A DNA stretch of 64,000 nt from CAYMAZ01 sp964388575. Its GTDB lineage: Bacteria; Bacteroidota; Bacteroidia; Bacteroidales; DTU049. This document shows positions 1 through 9,303 of the stretch, in pieces. A model generated the notes under the pieces. It did no database searches and was not told the DNA's origin. It worked only from the letters and a program-made list of their open reading frames with translations. The number at the start of each line of letters is the position of its first letter. Within the stretch, counting starts at the first letter, position 1. The DNA lies in contig CAYMAZ010000014.1 in NCBI GenBank assembly GCA_964388575.1, positions 1 through 64,000 on the forward strand, given 5' to 3'. A program made the translations under genes and the position numbers.

Positions 1-53
1 AACCTGGACAGGCAGAACCAAAATCTGCAGTGCTACCGTTACACCATCGGACA
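1..53 (-). tRNA. tRNA-Gln (anticodon TTG), partial
   Basis: Reading the minus strand from 53 down to 1 gives the 5' two thirds of a tRNA: a seven-base acceptor half (TGTCCGA), the TG linker, a D-arm containing GTAACGGTAGC, and an anticodon stem CAGA/TCTG enclosing a loop with TTG at its centre. The start of the variable loop and T-arm (ending CCAGGTT) reaches the window edge, so the 3' end is missing. The anticodon TTG assigns it to glutamine. A -7 promoter box lies 16 bases upstream. Confidence 0.85.
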
Positions 54-68
54 GTTCAAAAACTTTTG

Positions 69-76
69 CAAAATTA
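69..76 (-). promoter_or_regulatory. -7 promoter box for tRNA-Gln
   Basis: The minus strand reads TAATTTTG, a perfect match to the Bacteroidota -7 consensus TAnnTTTG, about 16 bases before the mature tRNA 5' end. Confidence 0.6.
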
Positions 77-152
77 GTAATAATTTAAACACAAAATCAT
101 TTTTTTTGCCATTTAGACAATATTCATGATTCATATTGTGCTTTTGAGATTA

Positions 153-1049
153 TTATACTTGGGACTGTTCAAATGATTTAAACCCATTCCCGATGATTTC
201 GTTGGCATCTATGACCGTCATAAAAGCATTGGGATCTTCTTTGTATATAAAATTTTGCAGGATTGCCATTTCGCGTCGGTTGACAACTGTAAAAATCATT
301 TGTTTCTCCTCTCCGTTATACATACCTTTAGCCTGAATCAATGTACCGCCTCTTTGCAGATCATTGAGAATCTTGTCTCTGATGACTTCATGTTTATCAG
401 AAATTATAAATATTGTCTTATCATAGCTAATTCCCTGCATAACAATGTCAACCATTTTGCCGGTAATAAAGATCACAATCCAGGAATAAAGGGGAATTTT
501 CCAATCCTCAAATGCAACAAGTCCAAGCAAAACAATGGCTGCATCAACAAAGATCAGCAATTGCCCTACAGGAAGTTTCGTATATTTGGCAATGATCATT
601 GCAATAATATCACTTCCTCCTGAGCTTGCACGGGATTTAAAAACAAGCCCCAGGCCCAGTCCGACAAGAACACCCCCGAAAATTGATGAAAGCAAAGCAT
701 CTCCTTCTACAAGCGGCTCATAACCCCATGTGAACTCAAGTAATGTTATAAATCCTGATAACAGCACAAATCCAAAAATTGTTTTAATTCCAAAACGGGG
801 ACCAAGTATACGAATACCAATTATTGTCAGTGGAATATCCATCAATAACCCACTGATACCAATGGGAAACCCAAAAAGGTGATGGAGTATAATTGCAATT
901 CCATAGACACCTCCGGGTGCAAGCTTGTATGGCGAAATAAATAACACAAACCCAAGTGCCATGATAAATGTTCCAACAACAATAAATGACCAAACCTTTA
1001 ACCATGATTTTGTAAACGGTTTCTCCTTCGTAATGTAGCCCATAATCAT
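153..1049 (-). CDS. YitT family membrane protein (DUF161 + DUF2179)
   Basis: A 298-residue integral membrane protein. The first 200 or so residues form about five or six hydrophobic segments rich in Gly and Ile, including a conserved-looking GGSDIIAM stretch near residue 142. The last 80 or so residues are soluble and resemble DUF2179 (IFTVVNRREM, then an FMTVIDANEI segment). This arrangement is that of the YitT/YpjC family. Members are often annotated as uncharacterised transporters, and no substrate can be read from the sequence. It starts at the ATG at 1049, or the second ATG at 1043, just after a -7 box at 1066-1073. It is transcribed alone, away from the S46 peptidase. Family assignment is secure; function is not. 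Confidence 0.85.
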   Translation of the reverse strand: MIMGYITKEKPFTKSWLKVWSFIVVGTFIMALGFVLFISPYKLAPGGVYGIAIILHHLFGFPIGISGLLMDIPLTIIGIRILGPRFGIKTIFGFVLLSGFITLLEFTWGYEPLVEGDALLSSIFGGVLVGLGLGLVFKSRASSGGSDIIAMIIAKYTKLPVGQLLIFVDAAIVLLGLVAFEDWKIPLYSWIVIFITGKMVDIVMQGISYDKTIFIISDKHEVIRDKILNDLQRGGTLIQAKGMYNGEEKQMIFTVVNRREMAILQNFIYKEDPNAFMTVIDANEIIGNGFKSFEQSQV

Positions 1050-1351
1050 TTTTTTAAAGAATTTGCAAAATTACAAACATTTTACTGAATCAGGATTAGT
1101 CATCTGGAAACAAATGATTTGTTTTTGATCCAATAACTCAATATATGCATTTATGATTTCTTTATGCTGTGATCTTAAAAATATTGTATTAAACATGTAC
1201 GCTAAATACATATTTTATTTATGTCGGAAATATGTTTTAACAGATTGTTTTTTCAATTCGACAAATGGCGTTTGTCTGACTTCAAAATATCTGAAAAAAC
1301 GACTATATTTGCGCACTGAAAATTTGTTAACGATTTAAATACCAAAACACA
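1050..1351. promoter_or_regulatory. Divergent promoter region between yitT-like gene and S46 peptidase
   Basis: A 302-base gene-free stretch holding two outward-facing -7 boxes: TAATTTTG on the minus strand at 1066-1073, serving the YitT-type gene, and TATATTTG on the plus strand at 1304-1311, serving the peptidase gene. The AT-rich middle shows no other recognisable structure. The short open frames inside it have no coding character. Confidence 0.6.
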
Positions 1352-3574
1352 ATGCAAAAATTAAAATTAACATTCCTGGCAATTCTTCTGTTCGTCGGAG
1401 GAATTACATTCAGAGCCAATGCATCCAATCCGCCTGACGAAGGCATGTGGCTGCCCATCTGGATAGAAAAATTAAATTACAACGACATGAAAAAACTGGG
1501 GTTTAATCTGAAGCCTGAACAGGTTTATAGTGCAGAACAACCCAGTCTGAAAGATGCAGTTGTTGGTCTTGGCCAGAAAGATTACGGCATCAGTATGTTT
1601 TTCTGTACAGGAGAGCTTGTCTCTGAAAAGGGTCTGATTCTCACAAATCATCACTGTGCCTATGATGCAATTCAGTCACTAAGTTCTGTTGAGTTTGATT
1701 ACCTGACAGACGGATTCTGGGCGTATCGTCATGAAGAAGAATTATCAATTCCCAACATGACCATTTCAATACTGCAAAGAATGGAAGATGTGACCGGACA
1801 AGTTCTTGAAGGAGTTACCCATTCCATGACAGAATCTGAAAGAGATGGAATGGTCAGCAAGGCCATTAAAAACATTGAACGTGAGGCATCTGAAAAGGGA
1901 AAATACAATGTCTATGTTAAAAGTTTCTTTGAAGGGAATGAATATTATTTATATGGATATGAAACATTTCGTGATGTCCGTCTGGTGGGAGCACCTCCTT
2001 CATCAATCGGAAAGTTCGGAGGAGATACTGACAACTGGATGTGGCCACGTCACACAGGAGATTTCACTTTTCTAAGAGTTTACTCAGCACCTGACGGAAC
2101 ACCCGCTGATTACAGCAAAGATAACATTCCGATGAAACCAAAGCATTATTTACCCGTTTCAGTAAAAGGTGTTGATAAGGGTGACTTTTCAATGGTGTTT
2201 GGTTTTCCCGGTACAACTGACAGATATTTGTCATCTTATGGTGTTGATTTTCAACTACAATACAATAATCCGCTTGTTGTAAGTATCAGAGATCTGAAAC
2301 TTGAGATTTTGAAAACATATATGAATCTTGACCCAAAGATTAGAATACAATATGCTTCAAAATATGCACAAACGGCAAACTACTGGAAGTATTTCATCGG
2401 CCAGTCCAAAGGATTGAAACTTCACAAAGTATTTGAACGCCGCAAAAAACTTGAAGATGATTTCATGGTATGGGTCAATAAAGACAATGAACGCAAAGAA
2501 CTTTACGGCAACATCTTTAACGATTTAGAAACCGGATACAAAGAGCTTGAAAAATCAGCCATTCTTTTGAAATATCTTGAAGAAGCAGTATTTCAGGGAC
2601 CAGAATTCATTTATTTTTCCTTTGGAATGTTTCAGTTATACGGTGCTTTGAATCAGCAAAATGAAGCCGGAAAGGGAGATAAAGCAAATTTTGAAAGTGT
2701 TATCAAAGATCAGGCTGATGCATTCGCAGCAAAACTTGACGGACATTTTAAGGATTACAATATCGATGTTGATAAGCATTTGTTTGTGGCACTGATTGGT
2801 AAAATGTACAGTGAGCTGGAAAGCTCACAACACCCTTCCGTATTTGAACAGGTTCAGAAAAAATATAAGGGGAATTTTCAAAAGTGGGCTGATCAGATTT
2901 ATGCAAAATCTATACTGGTTGACCAGAACCGGCTTGAAGCATTTCTTAAGAAACCCAGCTATAAAGTACTTTCTAAAGATCCGGGCTGGGAGGTGACAAT
3001 GTCAATGGTAAATCTCATCCGTTCCGTATATGGTGATTATGGCGCAGTAGAAGAAAAAATCAACCGTGCCAACAGGTTATTTGTTGAGGGCATCAGACAG
3101 ATGTTACCAGATAAAAAGTTTTATCCCAATGCCAATTCAACAATGAGAATGTCTTACGGGAAAATTCTTGACTACTTCCCGGCCGATGCAGTTCATTATG
3201 ATTTTTCTACAACAATGAACGGTATTCTGGAAAAAGAAGATCCGAAATCTGATGAGTTCAATGTACACCCAAAGCTCAAAGAACTGATTCACAAAAAAGA
3301 TTTCGGTCAATATGGCAACAATGGGACACTGAATGTGTGTTTTTTGAGTGACAATGATATTACAGGTGGTAATTCTGGCAGTCCTGTGATCAATGGAGAT
3401 GGCCATTTAATCGGCATTGCTTTTGACGGCAACTGGGAGTCCATGAGTGGTGATATCCAATATGAGCCATCTGTACAAAGAACAATATCTGTTGACATCA
3501 GATATGTGTTGTTTGTTGCAGAAAAATTTGCCGGTGCAAAAAATCTCATTGACGAAATGACGATTATCCGATAG
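1352..3574 (+). CDS. S46 family dipeptidyl-peptidase, DPP7-like
   Basis: A 740-residue secreted serine exopeptidase of family S46, which releases dipeptides from the N-terminus of oligopeptides in the periplasm. Residues 1-24 form a signal peptide ending in RANA. The chymotrypsin-like triad is visible: His101 in TNHHC, an Asp in the GGDTDNWMWPRH segment, and Ser675 in GGNSGSPV. Eighteen residues after Ser675 is Gly693 (IAFDGNWE). In this family, Gly at that place is typical of DPP7, which prefers hydrophobic P1 residues; Arg there marks DPP11, which prefers Asp or Glu. The length matches the family (about 700-740). It has its own -7 box at 1304-1311 and ends at a strong hairpin. It probably feeds dipeptides to an amino-acid-fermenting metabolism. 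Confidence 0.93.
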   Translation: MQKLKLTFLAILLFVGGITFRANASNPPDEGMWLPIWIEKLNYNDMKKLGFNLKPEQVYSAEQPSLKDAVVGLGQKDYGISMFFCTGELVSEKGLILTNHHCAYDAIQSLSSVEFDYLTDGFWAYRHEEELSIPNMTISILQRMEDVTGQVLEGVTHSMTESERDGMVSKAIKNIEREASEKGKYNVYVKSFFEGNEYYLYGYETFRDVRLVGAPPSSIGKFGGDTDNWMWPRHTGDFTFLRVYSAPDGTPADYSKDNIPMKPKHYLPVSVKGVDKGDFSMVFGFPGTTDRYLSSYGVDFQLQYNNPLVVSIRDLKLEILKTYMNLDPKIRIQYASKYAQTANYWKYFIGQSKGLKLHKVFERRKKLEDDFMVWVNKDNERKELYGNIFNDLETGYKELEKSAILLKYLEEAVFQGPEFIYFSFGMFQLYGALNQQNEAGKGDKANFESVIKDQADAFAAKLDGHFKDYNIDVDKHLFVALIGKMYSELESSQHPSVFEQVQKKYKGNFQKWADQIYAKSILVDQNRLEAFLKKPSYKVLSKDPGWEVTMSMVNLIRSVYGDYGAVEEKINRANRLFVEGIRQMLPDKKFYPNANSTMRMSYGKILDYFPADAVHYDFSTTMNGILEKEDPKSDEFNVHPKLKELIHKKDFGQYGNNGTLNVCFLSDNDITGGNSGSPVINGDGHLIGIAFDGNWESMSGDIQYEPSVQRTISVDIRYVLFVAEKFAGAKNLIDEMTIIR

Positions 3575-3598
3575 GAAAAAATTAACTGACTTACGAAT

Positions 3599-3660
3599 CT
3601 CCCTCAGGTTTCCGGACATTATCCAAAAGATTTTCCTGATATTTGAGGGAGGTTTTTTTT
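3599..3660 (+). terminator. Terminator after S46 peptidase
   Basis: CTCCCTCA (3599-3606) pairs exactly with TGAGGGAG (3644-3651), followed by a run of eight T. The loop is long (37 bases). Confidence 0.65.
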
Positions 3661-3881
3661 ATAACAAAGTTGTTTTTGTTTTACATGATGCTCTTTCACT
3701 GGGTTCAATAATGTGCGAGCTGACTCTCCTCCTGTATCATTGTCTTTCAGATAATTTTTTAACACGATTTTTACTAAGTCATTTCAATTGGTAGTTGATT
3801 CATTGTTACAACAATTAAAAAATTCAACAAGTAGCATTTCTGAAAATAAAAACATGCTATCTTCGTTACATAAAATTGCGC
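3661..3881. promoter_or_regulatory. Intergenic region with -7-like box TATCTTCG at 3858-3865
   Basis: The S46 terminator and this stretch together make about 300 gene-free bases. Near the downstream gene the sequence TATCTTCG matches the -7 box except for C in place of the last T-position (TTCG rather than TTTG). It lies 16 bases before the chosen ATG at 3882. Nothing else is recognised here. Confidence 0.4.
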
Positions 3882-4535
3882 ATGAAGAATATATTAATTT
3901 TATTTTCTGCAGTTATTATGTATTTCGGTACATCTTCTGCACAAACACCTGACCCTGTGCAGTTTTCGGGAGTGGTTGTCACAAGTGACAGTTTAAAATC
4001 TGTCCCCTTTACGCACATTGTCATTAAAGGTACAAACAAAGGAACAATTTCAGATTTTTACGGATTTTTTTCATTTGTTGCACGACCCGGTGATGTGGTT
4101 ATTTTTTCAGCTGTTGGTTTCAAAAAAGGATATTACAAAATTCCCGATACACTTTCAACTGACCATTACACAATGTTTCAGGTAATGCAAACAGATACAG
4201 TGTATCTTCCGGAAACAATTATCTATCCGTGGCCAACACCATCACAGTTTAAAAGCGCATTCATTTCCTTACAAATTCCAGATGACGATTATGACAGAGC
4301 ACTCAAAAACATTGCAATGATGACTATGAAGGATTTTATGAAAACCCCCATGGATGGCAGCATGAATTACAGAAACTACATTCAGCAACAAATTCAGAAT
4401 TATTATACAATCGGGCAAATGCCTACCAACAATCTTCTCAATCCGTTTGCATGGGCAGCGTTTATCAAAGCATGGCAAAACGGAGATTTTAAGAAACCCG
4501 CTGTTGATTATTTCCACTCATATCCGCCTGATTAA
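3882..4535 (+). CDS. Secreted carboxypeptidase-regulatory-like domain protein
   Basis: A 217-residue exported protein. I chose the ATG at 3882 over an in-frame TTG two codons earlier because it begins a normal signal peptide (MKNILILF to SSAQ). Residues of about 25-95 form a CarboxypepD_reg-like beta-sandwich, with GVVVTSDSLKSVPFTHI, the GTISDFYGFFSF turn and a VIFSAVGFKKGYY strand. This is the same fold found at the N-terminus of the TonB receptor immediately downstream. The rest has no recognised domain and is rich in Gln, Asn, Tyr and Pro. Neighbouring genes suggest an envelope role, perhaps as an accessory to the receptor. That is inference from position only. Confidence 0.75.
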   Translation: MKNILILFSAVIMYFGTSSAQTPDPVQFSGVVVTSDSLKSVPFTHIVIKGTNKGTISDFYGFFSFVARPGDVVIFSAVGFKKGYYKIPDTLSTDHYTMFQVMQTDTVYLPETIIYPWPTPSQFKSAFISLQIPDDDYDRALKNIAMMTMKDFMKTPMDGSMNYRNYIQQQIQNYYTIGQMPTNNLLNPFAWAAFIKAWQNGDFKKPAVDYFHSYPPD

Positions 4536-4559
4536 CCATATGCTTTTAAATGAATTTTG

Positions 4560-4567
4560 TATTTTTG
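4560..4567 (+). promoter_or_regulatory. -7 promoter box for the TonB-dependent receptor
   Basis: TATTTTTG matches TAnnTTTG, 17 bases before the receptor ATG at 4585. Confidence 0.5.
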
Positions 4568-4584
4568 CCCGCTAATTTCAACTC

Positions 4585-7140
4585 ATGACACTTAAAACCA
4601 GACACTTCATCTCAGTCATACAAACAATTATGTTGTTTGTATTTCTTGCCATGTCTAGAGATCTGCCTGGACAAAACAGAGCAGTTATTAAGGGTCATGT
4701 TCTGGATGAAAAAAACAGATATCTTGAACTTGTTAATGTGGGGGTGCTCAATACTTCTATCGGGACAGTTTGTAATGAAAAAGGATACTATGAGCTTTCT
4801 GTTCCGGCGGAGGAACCGATCATTCTTGTTTTTTCGCGTGTGGGATATGAAGCCAGACGAATGGAACTGAAGCTTCGGAAAGGGGAATTACGAACACTTA
4901 ATATCGCATTAACACCACTGATCACAACGTTTCCAACAGTTGATATTGTTGAAGACAGAGCATCAAAAGAAGGCATGCAGAAAATTGATATCAAAGTTGT
5001 GAACTTTGTTCCAAGCACAGGTGGAATTGAAAAACTCGTCCTTCTCACTGCACCGGGTGTGTTTTCAACATCTGAGCTGTCATCCACATATTCTGTGCGG
5101 GGTGGCAATTATGATGAAAACCTTGTTTACATCAATGATATTGAAGTTTACAGACCATTTTTAATCCGATCCGGCCAACAGGAAGGGCTAAGTTTTCTCA
5201 ATTCTGATCTTGCCGGTTCTGTTTTGTTTTCTTCAGGCGGATTTGATGCTTCATATGGTGACAAAACTGCATCTGTACTTGATGTTCATTACCGGCAACC
5301 AGAGAAATTTGCTGGAACCTTCTCCGGTGGATTGCTTGGCGGAAATCTGCATCTTGAAGGTGCATCAAAGGACACTTCATTTACCTATCTGACAGGTCTA
5401 CGCTACAAAACAAGCAGATATCTCCTTGGTGCGATGGAAACCAAAGGAAATTACCAGCCAAATTTCGGAGACTTTCAGGCATTTCTCACATACAAATTCA
5501 ACAAGAAAACTTCCTTGTCGTGGCTGGGTTATGTCAGTAAAAACACATACAACCTTATTCCTGAAACACGTGAGACTTCATACGGAACAATCAATGAGGC
5601 TTACCGGCTTACAATCTATTTTTCCGGAGAAGAAACTGACAGATTTGACCTTTATAAGAATGCATTCATTCTGACTCATAAGCCCAGTGATCAAACACAG
5701 TTAAAATTTATCACCACCGCTTTTATTTCCAATGAAGAAGAGACATATGACATTCTGGGTCAGTATTGGATTGGACGACTGGAAACCGATTTTGGCAAAC
5801 CTGGATTTGGTGAAGTCTCTGAAGAACGTGGTGTTGGGGCTTTTCTGAACCATTCCAGAAATTTTCTGACTGCAAGTGTCATCAACGCTGAACACAGGGG
5901 TAAACACTTTGGAGACAAGTGGTTATCCCAATGGGGGATCAAAATTCAGCACGAACAAATCACTGATAAAATCAATGAATGGACATATCTTGACTCTTCG
6001 GGATTTTCACTGCCTCATGCAGGTGATTCTGTCGGATATGTCAATCCGGGCATGCAACCATATCAATATCTGACAATCCATGATACGCTAAGATCAACAA
6101 TTGAACTCAGTTCAATGAGGTATTCAGGTTTTTTTATGGTTACACGTGTATTTGATCTTGACACCAATAAAATGATTCTGACGGCTGGGGTCAGGTCAAG
6201 CTACTGGGATTTAAACGATCAGTTTCTTGTCAGTCCCAGAGCAACAATCAGTTATAAACCAAAGAAAAGCAAAAGGCTCACTTACCGGCTTTCGGCAGGA
6301 TTGTATCATCAGCCACCATTTTACAGGGAACTGCGTAATACTGACGGTTCAATCATGACCAACGTGAAGGCACAGCAATCAATTCATTTTGTAGGAGGCA
6401 CTGACATTGATCTGACAATCTGGAGAAGGCCGTTTAAATTTACAACAGAAATCTATTATAAACATCTGGATAACCTTATCCCTTATATTATTGATAATGT
6501 ACGTATCCGCTACCTTCCCGAAATGAGATCAGAGGGTTATGCGACCGGAATTGACATGAAGATTAACGGTGAATTTGTCCCGGACATTGAATCGTGGGTG
6601 AATTTTTCATTTATGCAGACACAGGAAAACATCATCGGTGATTATTATGAAGTCTTTTACAACACTGACGGAGAACGAATATTACCGGGTTATACATTCA
6701 ACGATACAATAGCATATAGTGAAGTGATCAATCCGGGGTATATTCCACGTCCAACTGATCAGCGGATCAATTTCAGTTTATTTTTTCAGGATTATCTGCC
6801 GAATAATTCCACATTCAAAATGCACCTTGGAATATTTTTCGGAACAGGACTTCCCTTTGGCGCACCGAACACTGAAAAGTATAAACATACATTGAGAATG
6901 CCATCATACAGACGTGTAGATGTAGGATTTTCAAAACAACTTTTCAGTGAAGGCGGAAGACGTGTCCGGGGACTGAGTAGAATCCAAAATGCATACATCA
7001 GCCTTGAAATTTTCAATCTTCTTCAAATCAACAACACAATATCATATATCTGGGTTGCAGATGTCACAGGCAGACAATACGCAGTGCCCAATTATCTGAC
7101 TCCGCGGCAGCTCAATGTGAAATTGTTGGTTCAATTCTAA
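4585..7140 (+). CDS. TonB-dependent outer-membrane receptor with carboxypeptidase-regulatory-like domain
   Basis: An 851-residue outer-membrane transporter. A signal peptide (about residues 1-29, ending LPGQ) is followed by a CarboxypepD_reg-like domain (33-110: AVIKGHVLDEKN, a GYYELSVP turn, VFSRVGYEA). A plug domain follows (about 120-235: TAPGVFSTSELSSTYSVRGGNYDENLV begins its core in two parts, and SGGFDASYGDK ends it). The rest is a long beta-barrel ending in ...LLVQF, with the terminal Phe used for barrel insertion. No adjacent SusD-like gene is present, so this is not a classic polysaccharide-utilisation pair, and the substrate cannot be read. It would be energised by TonB and the ExbB/ExbD complex; a cassette for the latter lies at 20090-22307. 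Confidence 0.92.
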   Translation: MTLKTRHFISVIQTIMLFVFLAMSRDLPGQNRAVIKGHVLDEKNRYLELVNVGVLNTSIGTVCNEKGYYELSVPAEEPIILVFSRVGYEARRMELKLRKGELRTLNIALTPLITTFPTVDIVEDRASKEGMQKIDIKVVNFVPSTGGIEKLVLLTAPGVFSTSELSSTYSVRGGNYDENLVYINDIEVYRPFLIRSGQQEGLSFLNSDLAGSVLFSSGGFDASYGDKTASVLDVHYRQPEKFAGTFSGGLLGGNLHLEGASKDTSFTYLTGLRYKTSRYLLGAMETKGNYQPNFGDFQAFLTYKFNKKTSLSWLGYVSKNTYNLIPETRETSYGTINEAYRLTIYFSGEETDRFDLYKNAFILTHKPSDQTQLKFITTAFISNEEETYDILGQYWIGRLETDFGKPGFGEVSEERGVGAFLNHSRNFLTASVINAEHRGKHFGDKWLSQWGIKIQHEQITDKINEWTYLDSSGFSLPHAGDSVGYVNPGMQPYQYLTIHDTLRSTIELSSMRYSGFFMVTRVFDLDTNKMILTAGVRSSYWDLNDQFLVSPRATISYKPKKSKRLTYRLSAGLYHQPPFYRELRNTDGSIMTNVKAQQSIHFVGGTDIDLTIWRRPFKFTTEIYYKHLDNLIPYIIDNVRIRYLPEMRSEGYATGIDMKINGEFVPDIESWVNFSFMQTQENIIGDYYEVFYNTDGERILPGYTFNDTIAYSEVINPGYIPRPTDQRINFSLFFQDYLPNNSTFKMHLGIFFGTGLPFGAPNTEKYKHTLRMPSYRRVDVGFSKQLFSEGGRRVRGLSRIQNAYISLEIFNLLQINNTISYIWVADVTGRQYAVPNYLTPRQLNVKLLVQF

Positions 7141-7205
7141 ATTATTGTTACTTAATTCGAATTGTTTTTAATAATTGTCACCAAGAACCAATAAACCAAA
7201 TATCC

Positions 7206-8855
7206 ATGAAAAAATCAATCTTTCTTATGCTGAGCATTTTACTTGCTCAGTTGCTTATTGCACAAAATGGAAATGTGAAAGAATTACATCCACCTGTTAG
7301 TTCTGTTGTTATTTACACAGAAGGTGTTGAAGTCAGTCATCAAACAGAAATTCAGCTTTCAGAGGGACAAAATCAGATTATTTTCAAAGGGCTTTCTCCC
7401 AGACTTGATTACCGGAGCCTGCGTGTGAATGTTAATGTTGGAGTATCTGTTCTTTCGGTGATGCATAAAATTGATCATCTGACAGTTCAAACTGAAAAGC
7501 CACGAATTCGACAGGTCAGGGACTCGTTAAAGATCATAAATTCTGCAGTCACATTATTACGTAATGAATTGGATGCATTGAATGTACAACGTGATCTGCT
7601 GTTGAAAAACCAAACTGTTGGTGGAAATGAAACCGGGACACCAATTGCTGAACTTCAAAAAACGGCAGATTTCTTTCAGAGCCGAATTTTTGATATTAAT
7701 AAAAGGGTAAGCAAAATTCAACTCGATCTGGATGAAAACAGTCAAATTGTTGCAAAACTCAATGCAGAGCTGAACGAACTGAATGCAAGTATGAATTTTC
7801 AGCGATCCGAAGTAACTGTATTATTTGCTGTTGAACATCCTCATAAGGTGAAGATTGATTTGCGATATTATATAGCAGATGCCGGATGGGCTCCTTTTTA
7901 TGAGATCAGAGCCGAAGATATTGACAGGCCCCTGATACTGAATTATAGGGCAAAAGTGTTTAACAATACAGATATTGACTGGGAAAGCGTTCCTGTGATG
8001 CTTTCGACAGCAGATCCTAATAAAAGCGTAAATTATCCTGTTCTTGTTCCCTGGAAATTGAATTTTTCAGGAAGTACCGGATCTATTGCTGAAAAAAACC
8101 CATATCAGATGTCAAACCTGAATGACAATTATTTTCTTCAACAGCAGGAGCAGTCAAAATTTATTCAGAAAAGAGGAAGCGTAAGTTTCGTGCCTATTTC
8201 AGTCTCTGAATTAAGCATTGAATTGCCCCTTGAACAGAAATATTCTATTCCAAGTGACGCAAAGCCATACATTGTTGAAGTCGGAGAATTTGATATTACA
8301 GCAACATACAGGCATATCTGTGTTCCAAAGATGGAAAAAAGTGTATATCTGATGGCTCAGATCACAGGTTGGGAAGATCTGAATCTTGTGGAAGGAGAAG
8401 CCAATGTATATTTTGCTGAAACCTATGTGGGAAAATCATATATCTACACAAGAGAAGTGAGTGATACACTGAATTTATCCCTTGGACGGGATAAAAAAGT
8501 GATTTTGACGCGTTCCAATGTGAAAGATTTTACTTCAAAACAATTTTTAGGCGGAAAGACAAAAGAAACATTCAGATACCAGTACGAGGTTAAAAATAAT
8601 CGTAAAGCACCGGTTAATATTGAAATCATTGATCAGGTACCGGTATCAGAAAATTCTGAAATCGAAGTTTTTGTTGAAGAAATTTCAAATGCTGAGTATT
8701 TTATTCTCACAGGAATGCTGCACTGGAGATTTGATCTTTCTCCGGAACAGAAACAAACTTTTGAGATGCAGTATTCTGTGAGGTATCCAAGAAACAAACA
8801 GGTGCAAACAAAAACGTCCAGACAAAGGACATTGTATGCCCCCTCATTTTTGTAG
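7206..8855 (+). CDS. DUF4139 (MuiA-like) secreted protein
   Basis: A 549-residue protein with a signal peptide (residues 1-20, ending LIAQ). Residues 30-110 look like the DUF4140 N-terminal domain (VSSVVIYTEGVEV, IIFKGLSPRLDYRSLRV). A coiled-coil stretch follows (about 100-195). The C-terminal half matches DUF4139 (DLRYYIADAGWAPFYEIRA, LNYRAKVFNNTDIDWE, and RYQYEVKNNRKAPVNIEI). The family carries the name mucoidy inhibitor MuiA, but its biochemical function is not established. It converges on the MerR gene with 28 bases between stops. Length and domain order match the family. Confidence 0.85.
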   Translation: MKKSIFLMLSILLAQLLIAQNGNVKELHPPVSSVVIYTEGVEVSHQTEIQLSEGQNQIIFKGLSPRLDYRSLRVNVNVGVSVLSVMHKIDHLTVQTEKPRIRQVRDSLKIINSAVTLLRNELDALNVQRDLLLKNQTVGGNETGTPIAELQKTADFFQSRIFDINKRVSKIQLDLDENSQIVAKLNAELNELNASMNFQRSEVTVLFAVEHPHKVKIDLRYYIADAGWAPFYEIRAEDIDRPLILNYRAKVFNNTDIDWESVPVMLSTADPNKSVNYPVLVPWKLNFSGSTGSIAEKNPYQMSNLNDNYFLQQQEQSKFIQKRGSVSFVPISVSELSIELPLEQKYSIPSDAKPYIVEVGEFDITATYRHICVPKMEKSVYLMAQITGWEDLNLVEGEANVYFAETYVGKSYIYTREVSDTLNLSLGRDKKVILTRSNVKDFTSKQFLGGKTKETFRYQYEVKNNRKAPVNIEIIDQVPVSENSEIEVFVEEISNAEYFILTGMLHWRFDLSPEQKQTFEMQYSVRYPRNKQVQTKTSRQRTLYAPSFL

Positions 8856-8883
8856 ATCATAAAATGGTGTTCAAGACGTTCAG

Positions 8884-9222
8884 CTATTTCAACTGATTTT
8901 TCAATTCTTCAAGGAAATATCTGACTGAAACAAGGGAACGAATCACTTCATCTTTGTCTCTGAATGCTTTTGTATCATGATTGAGTTTATCCCGTGCGCC
9001 CTTTATTGTCAGGCCTTCCGTTTTCAGCAATGTGTGAATGCGTATAAATGTGTCAAAATCAGATTGGGTATACAGGCGAACACCTCTTTTGTTTCTCTGT
9101 GGGTTGATGAATTTTTCAAATTCCTTTTCCCAAAAACGAAGCAAAGAAGTATTGACCCGGAGATGTTCAGCAATTTCACCAATACGGTAATAAAATTTTT
9201 TATCTCTTTCTGCGTTATCCAC
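8884..9222 (-). CDS. MerR family transcriptional regulator
   Basis: A 112-residue regulator starting with GTG at 9222. Residues 10-75 are a MerR winged helix-turn-helix: YYRIGEIAEHLRV, LLRFWEKEF, then RLYTQSDFDTFIRIHTLL. Residues 75-112 form the start of a dimerisation helix. There is no long ligand-binding domain, as is usual for the short MerR proteins found near cell-wall genes in this phylum. It is divergent from the M23 peptidase gene, with 81 bases between starts. The shared region carries a TAACTTCG box on its own strand (9242-9249) and TATCTTTG on the other. Its target is unknown; the neighbouring peptidase gene is the simplest candidate. Confidence 0.88.
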   Translation of the reverse strand: MDNAERDKKFYYRIGEIAEHLRVNTSLLRFWEKEFEKFINPQRNKRGVRLYTQSDFDTFIRIHTLLKTEGLTIKGARDKLNHDTKAFRDKDEVIRSLVSVRYFLEELKNQLK

Positions 9223-9241
9223 AAGCTTACTTTTTAAACTG

Positions 9242-9284
9242 CGAAGTTATAAAATAGTTTGCATTCAAAAAATTATTATCTTTG
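9242..9284. promoter_or_regulatory. Divergent promoters between merR-like and M23 peptidase genes
   Basis: Minus-strand TAACTTCG (9242-9249) sits 20 bases before the MerR GTG. Plus-strand TATCTTTG (9277-9284) sits 20 bases before the ATG at 9304. The plus-strand box lies downstream of an in-frame TTG at 9259, which rules that TTG out as the start of the peptidase. Confidence 0.55.
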
Positions 9285-9303
9285 CAAAAGTTTTGAAAAG
9301 CAC

